Shown here: in pieces, positions 1 through 7,142 of the stretch | Layout: every line of letters starts with the position of its first letter | Position numbering within the stretch: the stretch's first letter is position 1 | DNA from: Phenylobacterium sp. | Lineage (GTDB): Bacteria; Pseudomonadota; Alphaproteobacteria; Caulobacterales; Caulobacteraceae | Assembly: GCA_025350885.1 (NCBI GenBank) | Contig: JANXXA010000575.1 | Location: 1-11,863, forward strand | Length of the DNA: 11,863 bases | Direction: 5' to 3' | Position numbers and translations under genes: made by a program | The notes under the pieces: generated by a model | Database searches by the model: none | The model's input: the letters and a program-made list of their open reading frames with translations, nothing else | What the model was told of the DNA's origin: nothing

Positions 1-524
1 CCGCAGCGCTCGGCCTCGCCAGCATCCATCATCCGGGCGGTGAGCACCATGTCCATGGCCTTGGACTTGCCGGCGAATCGGGTCAGCCGCTGGGTGCCGC
101 CGGCGCCAGGGGTGACCCCCAGGTTGATCTCCGGCTGGCCGAACTTGGCGTTGTCGGCGGCGATAATGAAGTCGCACATCATCGCCAGCTCGCACCCGCC
201 TCCCAGGGCAAAACCGGCCACTGCGGCGATCACCGGCTTGCGGCAGCGGGTGACCCGTTCCCAGTTGCGGGTGATAAAATCCTCGCCGAAGGCCTCGGCG
301 TAGCTTTTCGAAGCCATCTCCTTAATGTCGGCGCCGGCGGCGAAGGCCCGGTCCGAGCCGGTGATCACGACGCAACGCACGCCCGGATCGGCCTCGGTGG
401 CGTCCAGCGCCGCGGTCAGCTCGTCCATCAGCTCGCCGCTCAACGCATTCAGCGCGTGCGGCCGGTTGAGCCGGATCAGGGTCACGGCGTCGCGCCGCTC
501 CACGATCAAGGTCTTGAAGGTCAT
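1..524 (-). CDS. Enoyl-CoA hydratase (crotonase family), 3' end cut by window edge
   Basis: This enzyme hydrates trans-2-enoyl-CoA to 3-hydroxyacyl-CoA in fatty acid beta-oxidation; it is a soluble cytoplasmic protein. About 174 residues are visible out of a family length near 258, so the C-terminal third lies beyond base 1. Crotonase motifs appear in order: [12 protein letters not shown] at residues 59-70 (oxyanion hole and CoA-binding loop), [13 protein letters not shown] at 106-118 with catalytic Glu112, and [19 protein letters not shown] at 129-147 with catalytic Glu132. Having both glutamates supports a true hydratase rather than another crotonase reaction. The ATG at 522-524 follows AGGAAG (531-536, minus strand) at 6 nt. 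The gene lies 32 bp downstream of the TraB/GumN gene and is probably cotranscribed with mutM. The physiological substrate chain length cannot be read from the sequence. Confidence 0.93.
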   Translation of the reverse strand, partial: MTFKTLIVERRDAVTLIRLNRPHALNALSGELMDELTAALDATEADPGVRCVVITGSDRAFAAGADIKEMASKSYAEAFGEDFITRNWERVTRCRKPVIAAVAGFALGGGCELAMMCDFIIAADNAKFGQPEINLGVTPGAGGTQRLTRFAGKSKAMDMVLTARMMDAGEAERC

Positions 525-556
525 GGTCGGCTTCCTGCGAGGTCCAGCCTGCCGCC

Positions 557-1426
557 TTAAGGCCCCGTAACCGAATAGCCAAGCGCGCGCAGCCGGGCGG
601 GCAGACCGTCGGATCCGATCAGGTGACCGACCCCGACCACCACGACGGTCCGGCCATGGCCTTTCAGCCGGGCGTCGAGCACCTGGGTCCAGCGCGCGTT
701 GCGCTCGGTGACCACGCGGCGAAACAGGCTTGGCGACGTCTTCCGCACCGGGTCCAGGGCCTCGCGATTCAAGGCCGCGACATCGCCGTGCATCCAGGCC
801 CGGACCAGAACCATGAACTCGTCGGGCTGATCTTCGAGCTCCACCATGGTCTCATGCAGAGAGGCAATCTGTTCGGCGGGCAGGCCTCCGGACAACAACG
901 ATATCTGTTCGGCCGACGTCTCGAACGCCCGGCGCGTGGCGCGTGGACCGGCCAGGGCCGAGATGGATTTCTCGACGCCCGACGCCGCCTCCGCGCCAGC
1001 CTCGCGGTAGGCCGCGCCCGCGAGCGCGATCTCCGCCAGCCATGGCTGCAGGCGGTCGAGCAGGGCCGGCGAGACGCTGTAGAGCGCCGCGACCCTGTTC
1101 AGCCGCGCCACATCGTCGATGGGCAACAGCTTGAACAGCGACTGGTCTGGCCCAAGCACGCCGGCCTGGCTGGCGAGGCTGGCGGTGTCGGCTTCGGTCT
1201 TGGCGTCGATGGGCAGTTCGAACCACAGGTCGTCGGCCGCCTTGAGCGCGCGGACCAGCGCCGGCGGGGTCCAGTCGAGGCCCGGCGGCAGCACATGGAT
1301 CGAGCCGAACAGCAGCAGCTGCGAATCCTTATCCCTGATGATCCACAGCGGGGGCCGCGCCGCCGCGGCTCCGGCGACCGCAAGCGCGGCCAGGCCGCCC
1401 GCAAAAATCCTGAAGAGGCGGATCAC
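557..1426 (-). CDS. TraB/GumN family exported protein
   Basis: This is a 289-residue member of the TraB/GumN family (related to the Tiki metalloprotease superfamily). Residues 1-23 form a Sec-type signal peptide: basic MIRLFR, a hydrophobic Ala/Gly/Leu/Val core, then AAA-R. The mature protein is therefore probably periplasmic. Family marks are GSIH (41-44), FELP with Glu70, Glu169 and Glu173, and the C-terminal VGVGHLIG (264-271); the two GxxH motifs are the proposed metal-binding sites in this superfamily. No substrate is known for most bacterial members, so peptidase activity is inference from the superfamily. The start is GTG at 1424-1426. It overlaps the mutM stop in a 4-bp GTGA, which suggests translational coupling. 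The stop is TAA at 557-559, 32 bp before the enoyl-CoA hydratase start. Confidence 0.85.
   Translation of the reverse strand: MIRLFRIFAGGLAALAVAGAAAARPPLWIIRDKDSQLLLFGSIHVLPPGLDWTPPALVRALKAADDLWFELPIDAKTEADTASLASQAGVLGPDQSLFKLLPIDDVARLNRVAALYSVSPALLDRLQPWLAEIALAGAAYREAGAEAASGVEKSISALAGPRATRRAFETSAEQISLLSGGLPAEQIASLHETMVELEDQPDEFMVLVRAWMHGDVAALNREALDPVRKTSPSLFRRVVTERNARWTQVLDARLKGHGRTVVVVGVGHLIGSDGLPARLRALGYSVTGP
1423..1426 (-). other. GTGA stop/start overlap, mutM to TraB/GumN gene
   Basis: On the minus strand the four bases read GTGA: TGA ends mutM and GTG starts the next gene. No separate ribosome binding site is needed if translation is coupled. Confidence 0.85.
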
Positions 1427-2310
1427 CTCTGGCAGACCGGACAGTGGAAGGTCGAGCGGCCCGACTGTACCCGGCGCGCGATCACGCCGGCGCAGCCGTC
1501 GGTGGCGCAGGCCTGGCCCTCGCGGTCGTAGACGCCAAAGCGATGCTGAAAATAGCCGAGGGTCCCGTCGACCTGGGCATAGTCGCGCAAGGTCGATCCG
1601 CCGGCGGCGATCGCCTCGCCCAGCACCGCGCGAATCTCGGCCGCCAGCCGCTCAAGCCGCCGCCCGGAAATCCTGCCCGCCGCCCTGAACGGCGAGATAC
1701 GCGACCGGTGCAGCGCCTCGCAGACATAGATGTTGCCAAGTCCCGCCACGACCCGCTGATCGAGCAGCAGGGTCTTGGGCCCCTGTCTGCGATCCTTGAA
1801 CGCGGCCTTCAGCCGGTCGGCGTTGAAGTCGTCGGACAACGGCTCGGGGCCCAGCCCGGCGAACCAGGGGTGGCCGGGCAGCGTGACGGTGTCGATCAAC
1901 GCCATGTAACCGAACCGCCGGGGGTCATAGTAGGTGACACGGGTTCCGGCCTCAGTGGTCAGGACGATGTGCGCATGCTTGGGGTCAGGCTCGGGCGCAT
2001 AGTGAAAGCGGCCCGGCCGCGTGGTCTCCAGCTCGGCCTCCGCCTCGGTCTCCAGAGGTCGGGTGATCTCAAAGCGCCCGCTCATCCCCAGGTGCATCAC
2101 CAGGGTGTCCTCGCGGTCGAGGCTGGCCAGCAGGTACTTCGCGCGCCGCCGCAGGCCGGTGATGGTGGCGCCGGTGAGCTGCTGCACGAAGTTCGCCGGC
2201 AGGGGAAAACGCAGATCCGGCCGACGAGCCTCGACCCGGGCCAGGCGCTGGCCCTCCAGCACGGGGGCGAGGCCGTTGCGCACCGTTTCGACCTCGGGAA
2301 GTTCGGGCAT
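1423..2310 (-). CDS. mutM: Formamidopyrimidine-DNA glycosylase (Fpg/MutM)
   Basis: Bifunctional DNA glycosylase/AP lyase that removes 8-oxoguanine and formamidopyrimidines in base-excision repair. It has 295 residues; E. coli Fpg has 269. The start at 2308-2310 gives MPELPEVETV, so Pro2 becomes the N-terminal nucleophile after Met removal, followed by the catalytic Glu3. Lys58 in RRRAKYLL matches the conserved catalytic lysine. HLGMSGRF is at 73-80, YYDPRRFGY at 128-135, and the helix-two-turn-helix region with GLGNIYVCEAL at 190-200. The C-terminal zinc finger uses Cys268, Cys273, Cys290 and Cys293 (C-x4-C-x16-C-x2-C). The first knuckle is two residues longer than the E. coli C-x2-C, as in many alphaproteobacteria. 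The extra length lies mainly in the acidic loop at about 86-108. It heads the minus-strand operon and is divergent from ubiE. Confidence 0.98.
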   Translation of the reverse strand: MPELPEVETVRNGLAPVLEGQRLARVEARRPDLRFPLPANFVQQLTGATITGLRRRAKYLLASLDREDTLVMHLGMSGRFEITRPLETEAEAELETTRPGRFHYAPEPDPKHAHIVLTTEAGTRVTYYDPRRFGYMALIDTVTLPGHPWFAGLGPEPLSDDFNADRLKAAFKDRRQGPKTLLLDQRVVAGLGNIYVCEALHRSRISPFRAAGRISGRRLERLAAEIRAVLGEAIAAGGSTLRDYAQVDGTLGYFQHRFGVYDREGQACATDGCAGVIARRVQSGRSTFHCPVCQR

Positions 2311-2391
2311 GGTTCCCACGCAAAGCAAGCGAAGGTGCGGCTTGGCATGCCCGGGATGGCGCGCCAAGGCCCCCCACGGTAATAGCCTCCC
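2311..2391. promoter_or_regulatory. Divergent intergenic region mutM / ubiE
   Basis: These 81 bp must hold, or overlap, the promoters of both divergent units. A perfect 6-bp inverted repeat, CTTGGC at 2341-2346 and GCCAAG at 2363-2368 with a 16-base spacer, lies near the middle and could be an operator or a chance match. I found no convincing -35/-10 pair on either strand. The ribosome binding sites are weak: only GGGAA about 2 nt before mutM, and nothing clear before ubiE. Confidence 0.4.
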
Positions 2392-3150
2392 ATGACCGGC
2401 CCCGCCGCCACCTTCGGATTTGAGGACGTCGATCCGCGCGAGAAGCCCGGGCTCGTGCGCGGGGTCTTTGATCGCGTGGCCCGGCGCTACGACCTGATGA
2501 ACGACCTGATGAGCGGCGGCGTCCACCGGCTGTGGAAGGATGCGGTCGCCGCCAGGCTCAATCCGCAGCCGGGCGAGACCATCATCGACTGCGCCGGCGG
2601 CACCGGCGACATGGCCCGCCGCTTCGCCCGGATGGCCCGGCGGACCCGGCTGCGCCGTGGCGGGGCCGACGCCAGGGTTCTGGTCGTCGATTACAACGCC
2701 GAGATGATCGCGGCGGGCCGCCACAAGGGTTCGGAGCCGCAGATCGCTTGGGCGGTCGGCGATGCGCAGCGCCTGCCCCTGGCCGACGCCAGCGCCGAAG
2801 CCTATGTGATCGCCTTCGGCATCCGCAATGTCACCGACGTCCCGGCCGCCCTGCGCGAGGCGCGGCGGGTGCTGAAGCCGGGCGGCCGGTTTCTCTGCCT
2901 GGAGTTCTCGCGGCCGGTCACCGAGGCCCTGCAGCGCGCCTATGACGCCTATTCTTTCAAGGTGATCCCGGAAATCGGCGCGCGGGTCGGCGGCGACCGG
3001 GCGGCCTATCAGTACCTGGTGGAAAGCATCCGCCGGTTCCCCGACCAGCGCCGGTTCGCCCAGATGATCGCCGAGGCCGGGTTCGCGCGCGTCGACTATA
3101 CCAACTTCACCGGCGGCGTGGCCGCCCTGCATACCGGCCGGGCGATCTAG
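2392..3150 (+). CDS. ubiE: UbiE/COQ5 C-methyltransferase (ubiquinone/menaquinone biosynthesis)
   Basis: SAM-dependent methyltransferase acting on 2-polyprenyl-6-methoxy-1,4-benzoquinol (and on demethylmenaquinol in organisms that make menaquinone). It has 252 residues, normal for the family. The UbiE signature [19 protein letters not shown] spans 25-43 and is followed by HRLWK. SAM motif I is DCAGGTGD (66-73), with Cys where most members have Val. VVDYNAEMI is at 98-106 and VGDAQRLPL at 122-130. FGIRNVTD (142-149) and [10 protein letters not shown] (208-217) are the second family signature region. A basic insert, RRTRLRRGG, at 83-91 is common in alphaproteobacterial forms. The start at 2392 gives an N-terminus that joins directly to the conserved FGFEDVD segment, even though no good Shine-Dalgarno is visible. 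It ends 4 bp before ubiB, so the two are almost certainly cotranscribed. Confidence 0.97.
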   Translation: MTGPAATFGFEDVDPREKPGLVRGVFDRVARRYDLMNDLMSGGVHRLWKDAVAARLNPQPGETIIDCAGGTGDMARRFARMARRTRLRRGGADARVLVVDYNAEMIAAGRHKGSEPQIAWAVGDAQRLPLADASAEAYVIAFGIRNVTDVPAALREARRVLKPGGRFLCLEFSRPVTEALQRAYDAYSFKVIPEIGARVGGDRAAYQYLVESIRRFPDQRRFAQMIAEAGFARVDYTNFTGGVAALHTGRAI

Positions 3151-3154
3151 GCCG

Positions 3155-4663
3155 ATGAGCGGGCTCGGCGCGTTTGGCCGGATGACCGGCGCGGTCTGGG
3201 TGCTGATCCGCAACGATGCGCTGCTGCCGCGGGAGCTGGACGGGCTGTACGCGCCAGGTGTCCGCACGTTGGCCACGACCTTGCGCGTGCTTGCCGGAGC
3301 TGGGGCCAAATCCGGGAGACCCGGCGAACGACTGGCGCGATCACTGGAGGGCATGGGCCCGGTGGCCATCAAGCTTGGCCAGCTGCTCTCGACGCGCGGT
3401 GATTTCTTCGGCGCGGAATTCGCCCAGGACATGTCGCGACTGAAGGACCGGCTGCCTGCGTTCTCCACGGCGGTGGCGCGGGCCGAAGTGGAGCGCGCGC
3501 TCGGGCGACCCATCGAAAGCCTCTATGTGGAGTTCGGCGCGCCCATGGCCGCGGCCTCCCTGGCCCAGGCGCACCCGGCGGTGCTGCACGATGGGCGCAA
3601 GGTGGCGGTGAAGGTGCTGCGGCCCGGCATCGAACGGCGGGTCGCGCAGGACGGAGAGAGCCTGGCCCTGGCCGCCCGACTGATCGACCGCTGGATACCC
3701 GCCGCGCGGCGCCTCGAGCCCCGGGCCTTCGCCGACACGGTGATCCGGGCCACACAGCTTGAACTCGATCTGCGGCTGGAGGCCGCCGGGGCCGACGAAC
3801 TGCGCGAGGTGATGGCCAACGACGGCTACATGGCCGCCCCGGCGATCGTCTGGGAAGGCGTCGGCAAGCGTGTCCTGACCATGGAGTGGGCCACAGGCTG
3901 GCCGCTCTCCGATCCCGCGGCCCTGACCCAGCCTGGCCTTGCGCCACAGGCCATGGCCGACAACCTGATCCGCGCCTTTCTCTCCCAGGCCCTGGACCAC
4001 GGCGTTTTCCATGCCGACCTGCATGAAGGTAACCTGTTCGCCGCTGCGCCGGACCGGCTCACCGCCGTCGACTATGGGATCATCGGTCGGATCGGGCCGG
4101 CGGAGCGGCGCTATCTGGCGCAGATCCTCTGGGGCTTCCTCAACAAGGACTATGAGGGCGTGGCGCGGACGCATTTCGCCGCCGGATATGTGCCGGCCCA
4201 CCACAGCGTCGCCGCCTTTGCCCAGGCGCTCCGGGCCGTGGGCGAGCCGGTGTTCGGACGGCCCGCCAGCGAGGTGCCGATGAGCCGGGTGCTGATGCAG
4301 CTGTTCGAGATCACCGCGCTCTACGACATGCGCCTGCGCCCCGAACTGGTGCTCCTGCAGAAGACCATGATGACGGTGGAAGGCGTCGCGCGCCGGATCC
4401 AGCCCGACCACGACATCTGGACCGCCGCCGACCCTGTCGTCCGCCGCTGGATGGCCCGGGAACTGGCGCCGCCAGCCCGAGTCCGGCGCTTCGCCGAGGA
4501 GGCCGCCACCGCCCTGCGCAATCTTGCCCGCCTGCTGGAGACCCGGCCGACGGTGGCCTCCGTGGTGCGGGCGCCCGTCCGTGAACGCTCGGCGGTCCTC
4601 TGGTTCGCCATCGGCGCCGTGACCTCCGGCGCGGCGTTCCTGGCCGCGCTGATCCTGGGCTGA
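3155..4663 (+). CDS. ubiB: UbiB, ABC1/ADCK-type atypical kinase/ATPase for ubiquinone biosynthesis
   Basis: Membrane-associated member of the UbiB/COQ8 family, needed for ubiquinone synthesis; family members have ATPase activity linked to the lipid-soluble Coq intermediates. It has 502 residues (E. coli UbiB 546). The KxGQ motif is in GPVAIKLGQLLSTR (68-81, Lys73 and Gln76). The Ala-rich loop AAASLAQAH is at 132-140 and the ATP lysine is in VAVKVLRPG (Lys153). LELDLRLEAAGADEL is at 202-215. The catalytic loop is HADLHEGN (286-293, Asp288). The metal-binding DFG equivalent reads DYG (306-308), a mild substitution. The last ~22 residues form a hydrophobic segment (about 481-502), probably the C-terminal membrane anchor; E. 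coli UbiB has two such segments. It starts 4 bp after the ubiE stop and converges on the cupin gene with only 4 bp between stop codons. Confidence 0.96.
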   Translation: MSGLGAFGRMTGAVWVLIRNDALLPRELDGLYAPGVRTLATTLRVLAGAGAKSGRPGERLARSLEGMGPVAIKLGQLLSTRGDFFGAEFAQDMSRLKDRLPAFSTAVARAEVERALGRPIESLYVEFGAPMAAASLAQAHPAVLHDGRKVAVKVLRPGIERRVAQDGESLALAARLIDRWIPAARRLEPRAFADTVIRATQLELDLRLEAAGADELREVMANDGYMAAPAIVWEGVGKRVLTMEWATGWPLSDPAALTQPGLAPQAMADNLIRAFLSQALDHGVFHADLHEGNLFAAAPDRLTAVDYGIIGRIGPAERRYLAQILWGFLNKDYEGVARTHFAAGYVPAHHSVAAFAQALRAVGEPVFGRPASEVPMSRVLMQLFEITALYDMRLRPELVLLQKTMMTVEGVARRIQPDHDIWTAADPVVRRWMARELAPPARVRRFAEEAATALRNLARLLETRPTVASVVRAPVRERSAVLWFAIGAVTSGAAFLAALILG

Positions 4664-4667
4664 CCGC

Positions 4668-5174
4668 TCAGTCCTCGATCTTCGTCCGCGCCATCCACTC
4701 GGCGCCCGTCAGCCGCTCGGCGCCGTCATCTCCGAACAGCTCCATGGCCCCGTTACGGAAGACCGTGGTCTTGCCGATGGTCGGCATGTCGGCCACTTCC
4801 AGCGGGTCGCGACGCCCGGCGGTCAGATAGACCAGGTCGCCCGGTCCCTTGGATTTGAGAGAATGCACCACGCCGTCGATGGGGAACCCCACGAAGTCGC
4901 CCGGCCCGACCGCATGGCCGACGTCGTCCAGCACCATCTCGCCGACGCCTTCGAGGATGAAGACGAACTCCTCCGACACCGAATGGGCGTGGGGGATGAA
5001 GCTCTCCTTGCCCGGCGGGATGCGGATCAGATGGACGCCCAGCTGGACCATGCCCGCCGGGTCGCCCAGCCTGACCATCCGCATCTCCGAGGCCGGATTG
5101 AACGGATGACGCCCGCGCCACGCCGTCGACCAGTCGGTCTGGCCCGTGCGGACGATGTGCCGCGGATCCGCCAA
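4668..5174 (-). CDS. Small single-domain cupin protein (COG3837-like), function unknown
   Basis: A 168-residue protein with one cupin_2 barrel in residues about 43-120. Cupin motif 1 is in the segment PHAHSVSEEFVFILEG (61-76), with likely metal ligands His62, His64 and Glu68 or Glu69. Motif 2 is PGDFVGFPIDGVVHSL (91-106), with His104 as the fourth ligand. All ligands are present, so it probably binds a metal, but the reaction cannot be told: such cupins include isomerases, dioxygenases and sugar-binding regulators. No helix-turn-helix is fused to it. The start appears to be TTG at 5172-5174. No other start lies in frame upstream before the preceding gene, and the N-terminal DPRHIVRTGQTDW segment looks native. 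It begins 4 bp after the lipoprotein stop, so the pair is likely one transcript. It converges with ubiB. Confidence 0.8.
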   Translation of the reverse strand: MADPRHIVRTGQTDWSTAWRGRHPFNPASEMRMVRLGDPAGMVQLGVHLIRIPPGKESFIPHAHSVSEEFVFILEGVGEMVLDDVGHAVGPGDFVGFPIDGVVHSLKSKGPGDLVYLTAGRRDPLEVADMPTIGKTTVFRNGAMELFGDDGAERLTGAEWMARTKIED

Positions 5175-5178
5175 GCGC

Positions 5179-5802
5179 TCAGGCCTGGTCGTCGGAAGAT
5201 TTGCGGCGGCCAGATCCCGCAGTCTGACTACGAGCTTCGCGGTCCTTCTGCTTTTCCCAATAGGCCATGCCGTCGTCCGGCTTGAACATGGTGCGCGGCG
5301 CGCCGTCCTTGTTGGCCACGGCGAAGGTGTTGGCCTTGGGGTCGTAGAACAGGGTGTCGCCGTTCTTGCGGGTGATCGTCAGCGTGCCCTTGGGCGGATG
5401 GCCGACAAAGGCGTGAGCCTTTCGGACAAACTGATCGACCGACTTGGCCTCGAACACCTGGCCATTGCGCTCGAAGGCGCGCTGGGCGCCGTCGTCGGCC
5501 GAGCTTCGCCGGCTGGGCGCCCACATCGGCTTGCCGTCCTCGGCCGTGGCGACCACGTCCTTGCGGTGATCAACCTGCGACCCGTCGGCGAAATTCCGCG
5601 AACTGTCGCGGCCGTCGGAAGATCGCTCCGTCGCGTTGGCCGTCGCCATCTGGGAGCCGGTGGCCTCTCTGCTGGCCGCCTGTTTGCTCACCGCCGAGGG
5701 GCCGTTGTCGCAGGCGCTCAACAACGTCAGCGCCGCAATCCCGAAGACCGTGGGGAGCACCATAGGAAGCGCCATTGGGAGCGCCGTCTTCAACCTGGCC
5801 AT
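5179..5802 (-). CDS. Lipoprotein with C-terminal toxin-like (possible nuclease) module, hypothetical
   Basis: This 207-residue protein is predicted to be a lipoprotein. It has basic MARLK, a hydrophobic stretch, and the lipobox LLSAC at 27-31, so Cys31 would be lipidated. Asp32 at +2 would favour inner-membrane retention under the E. coli Lol rule. Residues 32-80 are a Ser/Ala/Asp/Thr-rich linker, probably disordered. Residues ~96-185 form a compact module with ERNGQVFEAK (111-120), KAHAFVGHPPKGTL (128-141), KNGDTLFYDP (146-155), NTFAVANKDG (158-167) and PRTMFKPDDG (169-178). From memory, this pattern (NGD..YDP..N.F.V..KDG..RTMFKP..G..YW) resembles small ribonuclease-type modules at the C-termini of polymorphic toxins and phage head proteins; no search was possible. 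The ATG at 5800-5802 was chosen over an ATG 32 codons upstream because it gives a clean signal peptide and follows AGGAGA. It lies divergent from coaBC and 4 bp ahead of the cupin gene. Confidence 0.75.
   Translation of the reverse strand: MARLKTALPMALPMVLPTVFGIAALTLLSACDNGPSAVSKQAASREATGSQMATANATERSSDGRDSSRNFADGSQVDHRKDVVATAEDGKPMWAPSRRSSADDGAQRAFERNGQVFEAKSVDQFVRKAHAFVGHPPKGTLTITRKNGDTLFYDPKANTFAVANKDGAPRTMFKPDDGMAYWEKQKDREARSQTAGSGRRKSSDDQA
5749..5784 (-). repeat. Tandem 12-bp repeat in the lipoprotein signal peptide
   Basis: Three 12-bp units lie at 5749-5760, 5761-5772 and 5773-5784. The last two differ at only two bases; the first is more diverged. They encode the consecutive tetrapeptides ALPM, ALPM and VLPT at residues 7-18. 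This looks like local duplication within the signal sequence. Confidence 0.6.
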
Positions 5803-5809
5803 CGCGTTT

Positions 5810-5815
5810 TCTCCT
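5810..5815 (-). promoter_or_regulatory. Ribosome binding site of the lipoprotein gene
   Basis: The minus strand reads AGGAGA, with its AGGAG core 8 nt before the ATG at 5802. It is the strongest Shine-Dalgarno in the window. It decides for this start over the longer reading frame that begins at 5898. Confidence 0.75.
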
Positions 5816-5925
5816 GACACAGCAGAGGTTGGAACAAAGAAAGAACATAAAAACGCGTTTGTCGAGTCGAATTTGCTGGAATTGTTCGCGGGGCCCATCT
5901 GCCCTATGGCTGGGGCGCGACGTAC

Positions 5926-5931
5926 GAGGGG
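5926..5931 (+). promoter_or_regulatory. Ribosome binding site of coaBC
   Basis: GAGGGG lies 8 nt before a TTG at 5940. No in-frame ATG fits the family N-terminus, so this site is the main evidence for the TTG start. Confidence 0.6.
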
Positions 5932-5939
5932 CAGGCGCC

Positions 5940-7142
5940 TTGCTGAAGACTTGGGACGACAAGCGGATCCTGCTCATCGTCGGCGGCGGAATCGCGGCCT
6001 ACAAGAGCCTCGAGCTGACCCGCCTCGTGCGCAAGGCCGGGATCGCCGTGCGCCCGATCCTCACCCGGGCCGGGGCGGAGTTCGTCACCCCGCTGTCGCT
6101 GTCGGCCCTGGCCGAGGACAAGGTCTACCGGGAGCTGTTCTCCCTGACCGACGAGGCGGCGATGGGCCATATCGAGCTCTCGCGATCGGCGGACCTGATC
6201 GTCGTGGCGCCGGCCACCGCCGACCTGATGGCCAAGGCGGCCAACGGCCTGGCGGGGGACCTGGCGTCGACCACCCTGCTGGCGACCGACAAGCCGGTGC
6301 TGATGGCGCCTTCGATGAATGTGCGGATGTGGCGGCACGCGGCCACCCAGCGGAACCTCGCGACCCTGAAGGCGGATGGGGTGGCCTTCGTCGGTCCTGA
6401 GGAGGGCGCCATGGCCTGCGGCGAATATGGCCCGGGGCGCATGGCCGAGCCGCAGGCGATCTTCCAGGCGATCCTGGCGGCGCTGGGCGATAGCCCCCGG
6501 CCGCTGGCCGGCAGGCGAGCCATCGTCACGGCGGGCCCCACCGCCGAGGCCATCGACCCGGTCCGCGTGCTGACCAACCGCTCGTCCGGCAAGCAGGGCT
6601 ATGCCATAGCCGCCGCCCTGGCCGCGCTCGGCGCCGAGGTCGTGCTGGTCAGCGGCCCGACCGCCCTTGCGCCGCCGCCCGGGGTCACCCGCGTCGATGT
6701 CGAGAGCGCCCGCGACATGCTGGCGGCCTGCGAGGCGGCGTTGCCGGCCGACATCGCCATCTGCGTGGCCGCCGTCGCCGACTGGCGGCCGCAAAGCGTC
6801 GGCGAGCGCAAGATCAAGAAGGGCCCCGCCGCCCCCGACCCCATAGCCCTGGTGGAGAACCCCGACATCCTCGCCAGCCTGTCGAAACATGTCCGCCGGC
6901 CCCGCCTGGTGGTGGGGTTCGCCGCCGAGACCCACAATGTCGAGACCAACGCCAAGGCCAAGCTTGGCCGCAAGGGCTGCGACTGGATCGTCGCCAATGA
7001 CGTCAGCGTCGCCGGAACCCTGGGCGGCGACGACAATGCCGTGGCCATCGTCAGCGCCGGCGGCGTCGAGCGATGGGACCGGATGGCCAAGGTCGAGGTC
7101 ACCCACCGGCTGGCCCGGCGAATCGTCGAGGCGCTCGCGTGA
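5940..7142 (+). CDS. coaBC: Bifunctional phosphopantothenoylcysteine decarboxylase / phosphopantothenate-cysteine ligase (CoaBC, Dfp)
   Basis: This enzyme carries out two consecutive steps of coenzyme A synthesis: CTP-dependent joining of 4'-phosphopantothenate with cysteine (CoaB), then FMN-dependent decarboxylation to 4'-phosphopantetheine (CoaC). It has 400 residues, matching the family. The N-terminal CoaC domain has [16 protein letters not shown] (11-26), [20 protein letters not shown] (75-94) with catalytic His77, PSMN (124-127, Asn127), and [10 protein letters not shown] (159-168) with the active-site Cys160. The CoaB domain starts near 190, with [12 protein letters not shown] (198-209), TNRSSGKQG (212-220, Asn213), AAVADWRP (277-284) and KIKKG (291-295, Lys291). 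All key residues are present. The start is taken as TTG at 5940; the longer frame from 5775 would run into the divergent lipoprotein gene and encodes no family sequence. Its stop overlaps the dut start in GTGA. Confidence 0.95.
   Translation: MLKTWDDKRILLIVGGGIAAYKSLELTRLVRKAGIAVRPILTRAGAEFVTPLSLSALAEDKVYRELFSLTDEAAMGHIELSRSADLIVVAPATADLMAKAANGLAGDLASTTLLATDKPVLMAPSMNVRMWRHAATQRNLATLKADGVAFVGPEEGAMACGEYGPGRMAEPQAIFQAILAALGDSPRPLAGRRAIVTAGPTAEAIDPVRVLTNRSSGKQGYAIAAALAALGAEVVLVSGPTALAPPPGVTRVDVESARDMLAACEAALPADIAICVAAVADWRPQSVGERKIKKGPAAPDPIALVENPDILASLSKHVRRPRLVVGFAAETHNVETNAKAKLGRKGCDWIVANDVSVAGTLGGDDNAVAIVSAGGVERWDRMAKVEVTHRLARRIVEALA
7139..7142 (+). other. GTGA stop/start overlap, coaBC to dut
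   Basis: The four bases read GTGA: the coaBC stop TGA (7140-7142) and the dut start GTG (7139-7141) overlap, which suggests translational coupling. Confidence 0.85.

Larger units (their letters stand above)
5803..5939. promoter_or_regulatory. Divergent promoter region lipoprotein / coaBC
   Basis: This 137-bp gap is clearly less GC-rich than its surroundings (20 of 50 bases are G or C at 5831-5880). On the minus strand TCGACA (5860-5865) stands 10 bp before TATGTT (5844-5849). That spacing is too short for an E. coli sigma70 promoter but at the lower limit of the Caulobacter housekeeping type. On the plus strand TTGGAA (5829-5834) and CATAAA (5846-5851) are a weak pair for coaBC. The perfect palindrome AAACGCGTTT lies at 5851-5860 and a GAGTC (GANTC-type) site at 5864-5868. 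The promoter boxes themselves are tentative. Confidence 0.45.

Noticed and set aside
554..560. TTAA near the TraB/GumN stop as a CtrA half-site.
   Set aside because: No second TTAA lies at the required 7-bp spacing, and the site overlaps a stop codon inside an operon.
2311..3513. The mutM reading frame stays open for about 400 codons upstream, antisense to ubiE and the start of ubiB.
   Set aside because: Family homology starts at MPELPEVETV (2310). The upstream part is antisense to strongly supported genes and shows only third-position GC bias.
5803..5898. Lipoprotein start at 5898, adding 32 residues.
   Set aside because: It would bury the signal peptide inside the protein. AGGAGA before the ATG at 5802 and the lipobox distance favour the shorter form.
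5775..5939. Longer coaBC starting from an ATG at 5775.
   Set aside because: The extra 55 codons run over the promoter region and the lipoprotein start and do not resemble the CoaC N-terminus. The TTG at 5940 has a good Shine-Dalgarno.
5904..7106. 400-codon minus-strand open frame opposite coaBC.
   Set aside because: It is a GC-driven shadow. All CoaB and CoaC motifs are on the plus strand.
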